Source of the DNA: Candidatus Nanopelagicales bacterium
Lineage (GTDB): Bacteria; Actinomycetota; Actinomycetes; S36-B12; CAIYMF01
Direction of reading: 5' to 3'
Length of the DNA: 36,167 nt
Assembly: GCA_025456065.1 (NCBI GenBank)
Contig: JALOLH010000050.1
Coordinates: forward strand, 1-36,167
The notes below the pieces were generated by a model. That model searched no databases, was not told the DNA's origin, and saw nothing but the letters and a program-made list of their open reading frames with translations. Numbering within the stretch: the first letter of the stretch is position 1; every line of letters starts with the position of its first letter. The position numbers and the translations under genes were made by a program. Positions 15,783-23,291 of the stretch are shown piece after piece.

Positions 15783-15808
15783 CCGCCGGGTGCGCCCCGG
15801 CCGCGGTC
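15781..15808. terminator. Hairpin between convergent acyltransferase and sulfur flavoprotein genes
   Basis: GACCGCCGGG pairs with CCCGGCCGCGGTC across a TGCGC loop, with a 2-nt bulge. It fills nearly all of the 29-bp gap between two converging genes and could terminate both. Confidence 0.6.
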
Positions 15809-15811
15809 GCG

Positions 15812-18281
15812 TCAGATGAAGAAGGTGCCGTTCGACTCGTTGGCCTCGCCGAGGAACATGGCGACCCCGCCGAACTCCACGCCGTCGATGAGCTCGTCCT
15901 CCTGCAGCCCGAGCAGGTCCATCGTCATGGTGCACGCGACCAGGCGGACCCCGGCCCGCTGAGCCGAGGCGATCAGCTCGGGCAGGCTGGGCACCTTGTT
16001 GTCGCGCATGATCTTCTTGATCATGGCGGTGCCGCCGCCGAGCATGTTCATCTGCGACAGCTTCATGTCCTCGGGCCCGGCCGGCATCATCGTGGCGAAC
16101 GCCTTCTCCACCAGCGACTTGTCGACCGCGGGGGCGTCGGGCCGGCGCAGCGCGTTCAGGCCCCAGAAGGTGAAGAACATCGAGACCTCGTCGCCCATCG
16201 CGACAGCCCCGTTGGCGATGATGAACGCCGCGAGCACCTTGTCGAAGTCGCCGGAGAAGACGACGAACGACTTCTTCTCCCGCAACCGGGCGGCGACCGG
16301 GTTCTGGACGGCGCCCCCGGCCGAGGCCGCCGGCCCGCCCTTGCGGATCCGGGCGACCACCCCGGCGCCCTCGGGCCTGATGTCGAGGACCTCGTGGCCG
16401 TTCTTGGCGGCCCAGGCGGGCGCGTCCAGCCGGAACCCGATGTCCGAGACGTGCGCCACGACCTCGTCGCCGGGGTCGAGCTCGCCCATCTTCTGCTGCA
16501 GGGCCATGATCGGCCCCGGGCAGGCCAGCCCCGTGCAGTCCAGGTCGACCTCGACCCCGGTCCCGGCCGGTGCCCCCGCGGGCGGCAGCGCGCCACCGGC
16601 GCGCAGCGACTCCTCCTCGGCGTAGGAGGTCATCGGCACCAGCGGGTCGGGCACGTCCTCGGGCGCGACGTGGTGCCACGCGCGGAACGTCTTCACGCCA
16701 CCGGCCAGGGTGGCCACGTCGGTGAACCCGCGCTGCCTCAGGGCCCGGTAGGCCAGGTAGCTGCGGAACCCCGACGCGCAGTACAGCCGGATCGGGATGT
16801 CGCGGTCCCAGGCCTCCTGCGCCGTTCGCAGTGTCGGCAGCGGGACCAGCTCGGCGCCCGGGATGTGCCACACGTCGTACTCGCTGGCGCTGCGCACGTC
16901 GATGATCCGGGCACCCTCGCAGTTGCCCGGGTAGTCGGTGGAGAACCACGACTCGACATCGCCGCGCAGCGTGTTGGACCCGATGAACCCGATCATGTTG
17001 ACCGCGTCCTTCGCCGAGCCGAACGGCGGGGCGTACGCCAGCTCGAGCTTCTCGAGGTCGAACACCGTCGCACCCAGCCGGATCGCGGTGGCGAACACGT
17101 CCAGGCGCTTGTCGACGCCGTCGAAGCCGGTGATCTGCGCGCCGAGGATCCTCCCGTCGTCGGGGGAGTAGAGGCACTTGACGTCCATCTGGGCCGTACC
17201 CGGGTAGTAGCCGGCGTGCCCGGAGGGATGCACGTGGGCGCGCAGGAACGGGATGCCGGCGGCGCGCAGCTGCTTCTCGGTGGCGCCGGTGCCGCCCGCG
17301 ACCATGTCGAAGACCTTGACGATGGACGTGCCCTGGGTGGACTCGTACTCGGTGTCGCGGCCGCAGATGCTCTCGGCGGCCACCCGCGCCTGCCGGTTCG
17401 CCGGGCCGGCCAGCGGGATGATCGACGAGTCGGGCAGCACGGTGTGCTCCACCTCGACGGCGTCGCCGGCGGCCCAGATGTCCGGGTGCGAGGTGCGCAT
17501 GTGCCGGTCCACCTTGATCCCCCCGCGCGGTCCCAGCTCGAGCCCGGCCATCGTGGCGAGCTCGACGTTGGGGCGGACGCCGGCGGACATGATCACCAGC
17601 GAGGTCTTCAGGAACCGGCCGCTGGTCAGCTCGACCGTGAGCTGGCCGGCCCGGTCGGAGCTGAACGCCGCCGCGGCGGTCGACAGGTGCAGTGCGATGC
17701 CGTGGGCCCGCAGGTAGTTCTCCACGGGCGTGGAGAGCTCCTTGTCCAGCGGGGGCATGATCTGGTCGGCCAGCTCGACGATCTCCACGGCCAGGCCGCG
17801 GTCGTGCAGGTTCTCGGCCATCTCCAGGATCGGACGCGATGGCGTCCACGCGCTCCTTGATCGCGTCCATGTCCTCGATGTTGCGCAGGACGTGCACCCG
17901 GGGGTCGTCCAGGCCGGGAAGCGGCGGGCGGAACGGCGAGGAGCCCGGGCACAGGGCGAGCCTGTCCCAGGTCTGCGTGTACTCCTCGCCGGTGTCCAGG
18001 TTCCGGACGGTGACGGTGTGCGCCTCGGGGTCGATCGCGGTGACCTCGGTCATGATCCGGACGTCGATGTCGAGGTTCTCGCGCAGGCTCGCCGGGGTCT
18101 GCAGCAGCAGCCGGGACCGGTCCCTGATCGTCCCGCCGATGTGGTACGGCAGGCCGCAGTTGGCGAACGACACGTTGCCGGACCTCTCGAACACGATGAT
18201 CTCGGCGAACTCGTCCAGCCGCCGGGCCCGCGCTGCCACCGAGGCTCCCGCCGCGACGCCGCCGACCACCACGAGCCTCAT
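15812..18281 (-). pseudogene. CoA-disulfide reductase - rhodanese - TusA - DsrE fusion, interrupted by a frameshifting deletion
   Basis: The gene starts at 18281 behind GGAGG. The first frame encodes 148 residues: FAD-binding VVVGGVAAGASVAARARRL and the CoA-disulfide-reductase active site SFANCGLPYHIGG (C42). Near 17828-17843 the frame shifts, and the second frame (to 15812) resumes at LEMAENLHDRGLAVEIVEL. It continues through the flavoprotein (WAAGDAVEVEH), a rhodanese domain (DVRSASEYDVWHIPGAE; active-site YCASGFRSYLA, about 16770), TusA (CTGLACPGPIMALQQKMGEL, about 16520) and a DsrE-like domain (VACTMTMDLLGLQ, to the end). Relatives carry about 15 more residues with VVVGGGFIG, the NAD(P)H-binding glycine loop, exactly at the break. 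So 45-55 bp appear lost and the frame broken. The intact protein would pass persulfide sulfur between modules. It may be a true pseudogene or an assembly error. Confidence 0.85.
17832..17847. repeat. Perfect palindrome at the frameshift junction
   Basis: GGACGC, GATG loop, GCGTCC: a 6-bp stem that covers the point where the two reading frames of the sulfur flavoprotein gene meet. Confidence 0.7.
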
Positions 18282-18302
18282 GGGATGCCTCCTCGCCGGG
18301 AC

Positions 18303-18322
18303 GGCCGGGCTGCCGCCCGGCC
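18303..18322 (-). promoter_or_regulatory. Hairpin in the 5' leader of the sulfur flavoprotein gene
   Basis: GGCCGGGC, TGCC loop, GCCCGGCC: a perfect 8-bp stem 22 bp upstream of the ATG at 18281. It lies between a weak -10 candidate (TAGCGT on the minus strand, 18325-18330) and the ribosome-binding site. Its role is not known. Confidence 0.4.
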
Positions 18323-18397
18323 CGACGCTAGCCCGCGGCACGGGCCGAAGGCGGCGCGAGCGCCCCGGTGGGGCTGGCTGCCGACCCGGCACCGACC

Positions 18398-18426
18398 TTG
18401 ACCACGGCTCATACACGATATATCGT
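18398..18426 (+). promoter_or_regulatory. padR promoter
   Basis: -35 TTGACC (18398-18403), a 17-bp spacer and -10 TATCGT (18421-18426). The -10 box lies inside the palindrome at 18411-18430. The leader to the ATG at 18462 is about 28 nt and contains AGGAG. Confidence 0.75.
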
Positions 18427-18443
18427 GAATACATCGCGAATGT
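18411..18443. promoter_or_regulatory. PadR operator
   Basis: CACGATATATCGTG (18414-18427) is a perfect 14-bp palindrome, extended to 20 bp with one mismatched pair (18411-18430). It is AT-rich in otherwise very GC-rich DNA and covers the padR -10 box. A second, looser inverted pair (ACAT and ATGT, 18431-18443) follows. PadR proteins often bind AT-rich palindromes in their own promoter, so negative autoregulation is the likely reading. The site is also upstream of the divergent sulfur flavoprotein gene. Confidence 0.8.
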
Positions 18444-18461
18444 TCGTGAGAGGAGACGAGA

Positions 18462-19112
18462 ATGCGACATGACGATGGACGAGGAGGCGGCGGCCGCGGC
18501 GGTCACGGGCCGGGCGGAGGCGGTGGGCCCGGCTGGGGGTCGGGCGGCGGACCGGGCGGACCCGGCTGGGGTGCCCACGAGGGGGCCGGCGACGGGCCGC
18601 ACCGGCGCCGGCGTGGCCCGGGGCGGCGGCGCGCCGGGTCGGTGCGCGACGCGATCCTGTCGGTGCTGGCCGAGGGCCCGTCGAACGGGTACGGGCTGAT
18701 GCAGGCGATCGCCGATCGGACCGACGGTGGGTGGCGACCCAGCCCCGGGTCGGTGTACCCGACCCTGCAGCAGCTGGTGGACGAGGCGCTCATCGAGCCG
18801 TCGGACGACTCCCGCCGGCCGGAGTACCGGCTCACCGCACAGGGGGAGGCCCAGGTCGCGGCCCGGTCCGAGGAGATCGACCGGGCGTGGCGCGAGGCGA
18901 CGCGCGGCCCGGCGCGGGCCGGCGACCTGCGCGACGCGCTCGGGACGCTGCAGGCGGCGGGCCGCCAGGTGGTGCAGGTCGGCACGGACGCGCAGGTGGC
19001 GCAGGCGGTGGCGGTCCTCCATGCCGCGCGGCGCGACCTCTACGGCATCCTGGCCGAGGCCCCGCCGGAGACCGCCGGCGAGGTGGCCGCACCCCGCGAG
19101 GTGGCACCGTGA
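18462..19112 (+). CDS. PadR family transcriptional regulator with Gly-rich N-terminus
   Basis: A 216-residue regulator. The first ~45 residues are almost all glycine with Pro, Trp and His. A basic segment RRRRGPGRRRAG follows. The PadR winged helix runs from about 60 to 130 (VRDAILSVLAEGPSNGYGLM, then PSPGSVYPTLQQLVDEALIE and YRLTAQGEAQV). The C-terminal helical part (about 135-200) should dimerise. The effector is unknown. AGGAG precedes the ATG. The stop overlaps the GTG of the NifX-like gene by 4 nt, so the two are co-expressed. It is probably autoregulated through the palindrome over its promoter. Confidence 0.92.
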   Translation: MRHDDGRGGGGRGGHGPGGGGGPGWGSGGGPGGPGWGAHEGAGDGPHRRRRGPGRRRAGSVRDAILSVLAEGPSNGYGLMQAIADRTDGGWRPSPGSVYPTLQQLVDEALIEPSDDSRRPEYRLTAQGEAQVAARSEEIDRAWREATRGPARAGDLRDALGTLQAAGRQVVQVGTDAQVAQAVAVLHAARRDLYGILAEAPPETAGEVAAPREVAP

Positions 19113-19456
19113 TCATCGCCGCAGCCCTGGCCCCCGACGGCCAGATCGGCCACTCGTGGGGCAAGGCCCAGGCGGTCGCGGTGGGCCGCGTCGAGGGTGC
19201 AGCCCTGGTCGCCTGGGAGGTCCACGAGGTCGGCTGGGACCACCTGCACGAGCAGGGGAGCGAGGGCTCGCACCACGCGCGCGTGGTGACGTTCCTGCGC
19301 ACGCACGCCGTCGAGGCGGTCCTCGCCGAGCACGTCGGGGCCGGCATGCGCCGGATGCTCGGCAGCATGGGCATCAGGCTCGTCGAGCACGCGCAGGGCG
19401 ACGCCCGGGCCGCCATGCTCGCTGCGGCCGGGCACCCGCCCCACGACCGGCCCTGA
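19109..19456 (+). CDS. NifX/NifB-C-like (dinitrogenase iron-molybdenum cofactor biosynthesis) domain protein
   Basis: A 115-residue single-domain protein that looks like the NifX / NifB C-terminal ribonuclease-H-like fold. It has a LAPDGQIGHSWGKAQAVAV start (the family's 'HFGRA' position reads HSWGKA), a central FLRTHAVEAVLAEHVGAGMR and GIRLVEHAQGDARAAMLAA at the end. Family members bind metal-sulfur or other cofactor precursors, but no nitrogenase genes are present, so a nitrogen-fixation role is not supported. It overlaps padR by GTGA (4 nt). The family is assigned from overall pattern rather than a catalytic motif, so confidence is moderate. Confidence 0.65.
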   Translation: MIIAAALAPDGQIGHSWGKAQAVAVGRVEGAALVAWEVHEVGWDHLHEQGSEGSHHARVVTFLRTHAVEAVLAEHVGAGMRRMLGSMGIRLVEHAQGDARAAMLAAAGHPPHDRP

Positions 19457-19489
19457 CCCGACCGGCCCTGACCCGACCGGCCCTGACCC
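19445..19489 (+). repeat. Three perfect 15-bp tandem repeats at the end of the NifX-like gene
   Basis: GACCGGCCCTGACCC is present three times without mismatch (19445-19459, 19460-19474, 19475-19489). The first unit contains the stop codon TGA, so copy-number change would not alter the protein. Confidence 0.92.
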
Positions 19490-19535
19490 CGGCACGCCGC
19501 CCGACGGGGCGACGTGCGAGGGCGCCGCCGCGACG

Positions 19536-19551
19536 AGCGCGCCACCGCGCT
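19536..19551 (-). terminator. Short hairpin at the end of the universal stress protein gene
   Basis: AGCGCG, CCAC loop, CGCGCT: a perfect 6-bp stem overlapping the first bases of the stop codon of the minus-strand gene. It lies between two convergent genes. Candidate terminator only. Confidence 0.4.
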
Positions 19552-19996
19552 ACCGGCCGCTCGTCGCGGTGCGGTACACCAGCACCGGACACGGGGCGTG
19601 GTGCACGCAGTACGTCGCGACCGAGCCGAGATGCATGCCCGGGAGCTCGCCGCGGCCGTGGCTGCCCACGACGAGCAGCGCCGCACCTGCGGCAGCCTCC
19701 GTGAGCGCGTGGGCGGGGCGATGCGCCAGGACCAGCTCCTCGACCGGGAGGTCGGGGGCCTCGCCCAGGGCCTCGGCGACCGACCGTGCGAGGGCCTCCT
19801 TGGCCGCGTCCTCGTAGTCGGACTCGCGCGCCGTGGGCGAGAAGAAGATGCGCCCCGGGACCTCGTAGGCGGTCACGACCCGCAGCCGACCGCCCACCCG
19901 GCGTGCGTGGTCGGCCGCCCACCGGATCGCCGCGACGCCCAGCTCCGAGCCGTCGGCACCCACGACGATGAGTGGGACCTCGTCGTAGTTGAACAT
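19550..19996 (-). CDS. Universal stress protein, ATP-binding type
   Basis: A 148-residue single-domain UspA-family protein. It has the N-terminal VVGADGSELGVAAIRWAADH and the ATP-binding G-2x-G-9x-G-S motif in VGSHGRGELPGMHLGSVA, ending CPVLVYR. The start is placed at 19996 because GGAGGT lies 7 bp upstream. Two in-frame ATG codons further upstream would give 3-7 extra residues but have no ribosome-binding site. It follows the 64-residue gene on the same strand by 96 bp and may share its transcript. USPs of this class bind ATP and are often induced by stress, redox change or low oxygen. Confidence 0.92.
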   Translation of the reverse strand: MFNYDEVPLIVVGADGSELGVAAIRWAADHARRVGGRLRVVTAYEVPGRIFFSPTARESDYEDAAKEALARSVAEALGEAPDLPVEELVLAHRPAHALTEAAAGAALLVVGSHGRGELPGMHLGSVATYCVHHAPCPVLVYRTATSGR

Positions 19997-20092
19997 GATT
20001 CCCACCTCCATCTTCACCCTAGCCCTCGGCGACTCCTACCGGTCAGGGCCGAACGGCACAGGCGGGGGTGCGGGCGGGAGGCAGGCGGACCG

Positions 20093-20287
20093 CTACGGGC
20101 GCACGGCGCGCCAGGTGGCGTAGATGTGCATGAGGTCGTCCATGGTCGGAACGCCCGGCAGTGGGGGATCGGTGACCATGACGTCGTCGATGAGCACCGC
20201 GACCATGCCACCGCCCTCGTCATCGGGGTACTCGACGACGTCCACGCGATGCGGACCGAACGTGTGCGTCTGCAGGACCCGGTCCAT
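20093..20287 (-). CDS. Small conserved-looking protein of unknown function (64 aa)
   Basis: A 64-residue acidic protein starting [20 protein letters not shown] and containing the hydrophobic [16 protein letters not shown]. The C-terminal part reads [16 protein letters not shown]. It is an easily missed gene because the frame stays open far upstream, but GGAGGAGGTG lies 5 bp before the ATG at 20287, which makes it convincing. No known domain is recognised. It lies between the universal stress protein (same strand, 96 bp downstream) and the divergent DUF255 gene, so a shared stress-related regulation is possible but not shown. Confidence 0.72.
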   Translation of the reverse strand: MDRVLQTHTFGPHRVDVVEYPDDEGGGMVAVLIDDVMVTDPPLPGVPTMDDLMHIYATWRAVRP

Positions 20288-20309
20288 CGGACACCTCCTC
20301 CGGCCGCCC

Positions 20310-20332
20310 GACCCGGACCGGCGGTCCGGGTC
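20310..20332. promoter_or_regulatory. Perfect inverted repeat in a divergent intergenic region
   Basis: GACCCGGACC, GGC, GGTCCGGGTC: a 10-bp perfect stem 22 bp upstream of the 64-residue gene start and 108 bp upstream of the DUF255 gene start. It could be an operator for a dimeric regulator or a leader hairpin. Confidence 0.5.
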
Positions 20333-20439
20333 CACCCCCATCGTGCCACCGCCGGCCCAGGGAGCGAAGCGACGCGGGCACCGCAGGGGCCGGCCCGCGT
20401 CCGGGGGCGGGCCGGCGGGTCCTGGGCCATCATCGAACG

Positions 20440-22480
20440 GTGCCCAATCGACTGGCTGACGCCATCTCCCCGTACCTGCTGCAGCACGCGGACAACCCGG
20501 TCGACTGGTGGTCCTGGGGCGAGGACGCCTTCGCTGAGGCGCGGCGCCGGGACGTCCTGCCACTGGTGCCACGTGATGGCCCACGAGTCGTTCGAGGACC
20601 CGACCACCGCGGCGCTGATGAACGCGCGCTTCGTCAGCATCAAGGTCGACCGCGAGGAGCGGCCGGACGTCGACAGCGTCTACATGGCGGCCACGCAGGC
20701 GCTCACCGGGCAGGGCGGCTGGCCGATGACGGTGTTCCTCGACCATGACGGCCGGGCCTTCCATGCCGGCACCTACTTCCCGCCCGAGCCGCGCCACGGC
20801 ATGCCCTCCTTCGGCCAGGTGCTCGCCGGGGTGGCGCACACCTGGGCGACGAACCGCCCGCTCGTGCGGGCGGCTGCCGACCAGCTCGAGGCGGCGCTGG
20901 CCCGGCACGCCGCGGTCCAGCCGGTCGTGCCCGTGGCCGAGGGCGGCGCGGCCCTGCCCGGGCCCACCGAGCTCGGCGCGGCCGTGGAGCGGCTGGCCCG
21001 GGAGTTCGACCCCGTGCGGGGCGGGTTCGGCGGGGCGCCCAAGTTCCCCCCCAGCCTCGTGGTGGCCTTCCTGCTGCGCGCCCACGCGCTGGGCCCGCAG
21101 GCGTCCCAGGGCCCCGACGCGCTGCGGATGGCTGCCGCGACGATGGAGCGGATGGCCCGGGGCGGCATGTACGACCAGCTCGCCGGGGGCTTCGCGCGGT
21201 ACTCCGTCGACGCGGACTGGGTGGTGCCGCACTTCGAGAAGATGCTGTACGACAACGCGCTGCTGCTGCGGGCCTACCTGCACTGGTGGCGGGCCACCGA
21301 CGACCCACTGGCCCGGCGGATCGTCGAGGAGACGGCGGAGTTCCTCCTCGACGAGCTGCGGACGCCGGAGGGCGGGTTCGCCTCGGCGCTGGACGCCGAC
21401 GCCGACGGTCGCGAGGGCTCCGCGGCGGTGTGGACCCCGGCCCAGCTCGTCGACGTGCTCGGCGCGCAGGACGGGGCGTGGGTCGCCAGCCTCTGCGGGG
21501 TCTCGGCGCAGGGGACCTTCGAGCACGGCACCTCGGTGCTCCAGCTGCGCCGGGACCCCGACGACGCCGCCCGCTGGGCACGGTGCCGCACGGCGCTGCT
21601 CCGGGCCCGCCGCGACCGCCCCCAGCCGGCCCGCGACGACAAGGTGGTCGCGGCCTGGAACGGGCTGGCCATCGCCGCGCTGGCCGAGGCCGGCGCCCTG
21701 CTGTCCCGGCCGGAGTGGCTGGGGGCGGCCCGTGCGTGCGCCGACCTGCTGCTCGACCTGCACCGCGACCCGACCAGCGGGCGGCTCGTCCGGGTCTCCC
21801 GCGCCGGCGTGGCCGCTGCGCACGCACCGGGCGTCCTGGAGGACCACGCCGACGTCGCCGAGGGGCTGCTCGCCCTGTTCCAGGTGACCGGCGAGGTGCG
21901 CTGGTTCCAGGGGGCACAGGAGCAGCTGGGGATCGTCCTGGCCCGGTTCGCCGACGGCGAGGGCGGGTTCCACGACACGGCCGACGACGCGCCGGCCCTG
22001 GTGCAGCGCCCGGTCGACCCCACCGACGGGGTCACCCCGGCCGGATGGTCCGCGGCCGCGCACGCCCTGCTCACGTCGGCCGCACTCGGCGGGCCGGCCC
22101 AGCACCGCGAGGTGGCCGAGCGCGCGCTGCTCCGGCTGCTGCCCATGGCCCGACGGGCGCCCCGCTTCACCGGCTGGACCTGGGCGGCACTCGCCGCGCT
22201 GGCCGCCGGCCCCGTGCAGGTGGCGGTCGTGCTGCCGGCCGGCACCCCGCTGCTCGGCGCGGACGGGGTGCCGGCCGAGCCGCTGCACCGGGCCGCCCTC
22301 GCAGCGGCCTCGCCGGGCCTCGTGGTCGCCGCCGGGCCGGCCGGCGCCCGCGTCCCCGGCCTCCTCGCCGACCGCGTGCCGGTCGACGGGCGGCCTGCCG
22401 CCTACCCCTGCCGGGGGTTCGTGTGCGACCTGCCGGTGACCGACCCCGACCAGCTGCGCACCGCGATCGCGGGAGCGTGA
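20440..22480 (+). pseudogene. DUF255 / YyaL-type thioredoxin-fold protein, broken by a ~29-bp deletion
   Basis: A gene of about 680 codons for the conserved DUF255 (SPATA20/YyaL) family: an N-terminal thioredoxin-like domain followed by an (alpha/alpha)6 region. The first frame gives [20 protein letters not shown] ... EARRRDV and then goes off. From about 20557 the protein continues in another frame as [20 protein letters not shown], through [55 protein letters not shown] and CRGFVCDLPV to the stop at 22480. Relatives read about ten more residues (LLSVGYSA-like) between RRDV and CHWC, so some 29 bp are missing. Everything else is at family length. Start GTG at 20440 gives the family N-terminus but has no clear RBS. 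It may be a true mutation or an assembly error. Confidence 0.85.
20550..20557. repeat. Palindromic octamer at the DUF255 frameshift junction
   Basis: GGACGTCC is exactly self-complementary and ends where the first reading frame breaks. The other broken gene in this window has GGACGC...GCGTCC at its break. Confidence 0.6.
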
Positions 22481-22618
22481 GCGGTTCGGCGCACCGTGTC
22501 GATCCTGCGGGCGCCGGTGCCGGCTGCATTGGCGCCACCCTCGACGGGGTCGGGCCCCGCGGCGCCCGTCGCGGCGTCGCGGGGCGTGTCGATCGGCCGC
22601 CCGTGCCGGACGGCCCGC

Positions 22619-22624
22619 TATGGT
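22619..22624 (+). promoter_or_regulatory. -10 box of the ruvCAB operon
   Basis: TATGGT directly abuts the LexA box at 22625-22640, so bound LexA would cover the transcription start. No clear -35 box at standard spacing. Confidence 0.65.
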
Positions 22625-22640
22625 GCGAACACCTGTTCGC
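22625..22640. promoter_or_regulatory. LexA (SOS) box controlling ruvCAB
   Basis: GCGAACACCTGTTCGC: perfect 7-bp arms (GCGAACA/TGTTCGC) around CC. It matches the actinobacterial/Gram-positive SOS box CGAAC-N4-GTTCG exactly. It lies between the -10 box and the ruvC ribosome-binding site. LexA control of ruvC is established in Mycobacterium, so DNA-damage induction is expected here. Confidence 0.92.
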
Positions 22641-22652
22641 ATGGAGGTGCGC

Positions 22653-23291
22653 ATGCGCGTGCTCGGCGTGGACCCGGGCCTGACCCGGTGCGGCCTGGGC
22701 GTCGTCGACGGCGCCCTCGGCCGGCCCCTCGCGCTGCACCACGTCGAGGTGCTGACCACCCCGGCGGCGGACCCGTTGCCCGCCCGGCTGCTCGCGGTCG
22801 CCAGCCGCGTGCGCGACCTCGTCGAGGGCACGCGACCCGACGTCGTGGCCGTCGAGCGGATGTTCAGCCAGCAGAACCTGCACACCGTCATGGGCACGGC
22901 GCAGGCCTCCGCCGCGGCGGTGCTCGCAGCCGCGGAGGCCGGGGTTCCGGTGGTGTGGCACACGCCCTCCGAGGTCAAGGCCTCGGTGACCGGCTCGGGT
23001 CGGGCCGACAAGGCCCAGGTCGCCGCGATGGTCGTGCGCATCCTGGACCTGGCAGCCGCCCCGCGTCCGGTCGACGCCACCGACGCCCTCGCCCTGGCGA
23101 TCTGCCACATCTGGCGGGGCAGCGCCACCGCGCGGATCGCGGCGGCCGCGGCCGCCGCGCCGCCCAGCCGGATCCCGCGACGCGCCGGTGCCGGCACCCG
23201 CGGCACCGGGGCCGCGCGACCGGCCGGGCCCGGTCAGGCCGTCGTCCCGACCCCGCTCCCCGGGGTCGCGATCCGGCGGGCGGCGCCGTGA
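22653..23291 (+). CDS. ruvC: Holliday junction resolvase RuvC
   Basis: A 212-residue RNase-H-fold endonuclease that cuts Holliday junctions made by RuvAB. The catalytic acids are in place: D7 ([10 protein letters not shown]), E68 (VAVERMF), D141 and D144 ([12 protein letters not shown]). The core ends near residue 160; the last ~50 residues form an Ala/Pro/Arg-rich tail ([20 protein letters not shown]) longer than in most relatives. The start is put at 22653 because GGAGGT lies just upstream; an in-frame ATG at 22641 directly follows the LexA box and would leave no room for a ribosome-binding site. The stop overlaps the ruvA GTG by 4 nt. Confidence 0.95.
   Translation: MRVLGVDPGLTRCGLGVVDGALGRPLALHHVEVLTTPAADPLPARLLAVASRVRDLVEGTRPDVVAVERMFSQQNLHTVMGTAQASAAAVLAAAEAGVPVVWHTPSEVKASVTGSGRADKAQVAAMVVRILDLAAAPRPVDATDALALAICHIWRGSATARIAAAAAAAPPSRIPRRAGAGTRGTGAARPAGPGQAVVPTPLPGVAIRRAAP

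Noticed and set aside
13758-19022. 1754-residue minus-strand protein
   Set aside because: Only residues corresponding to 17838-18281 are real (the N-terminal part of the sulfur flavoprotein). The rest is shadow of the acyltransferase, PadR and the flavoprotein in other frames.
19109-19456. Nitrogen-fixation gene
   Set aside because: The domain resembles NifX, but no nif genes or nitrogenase neighbours are seen; such domains occur widely outside nitrogen fixation.
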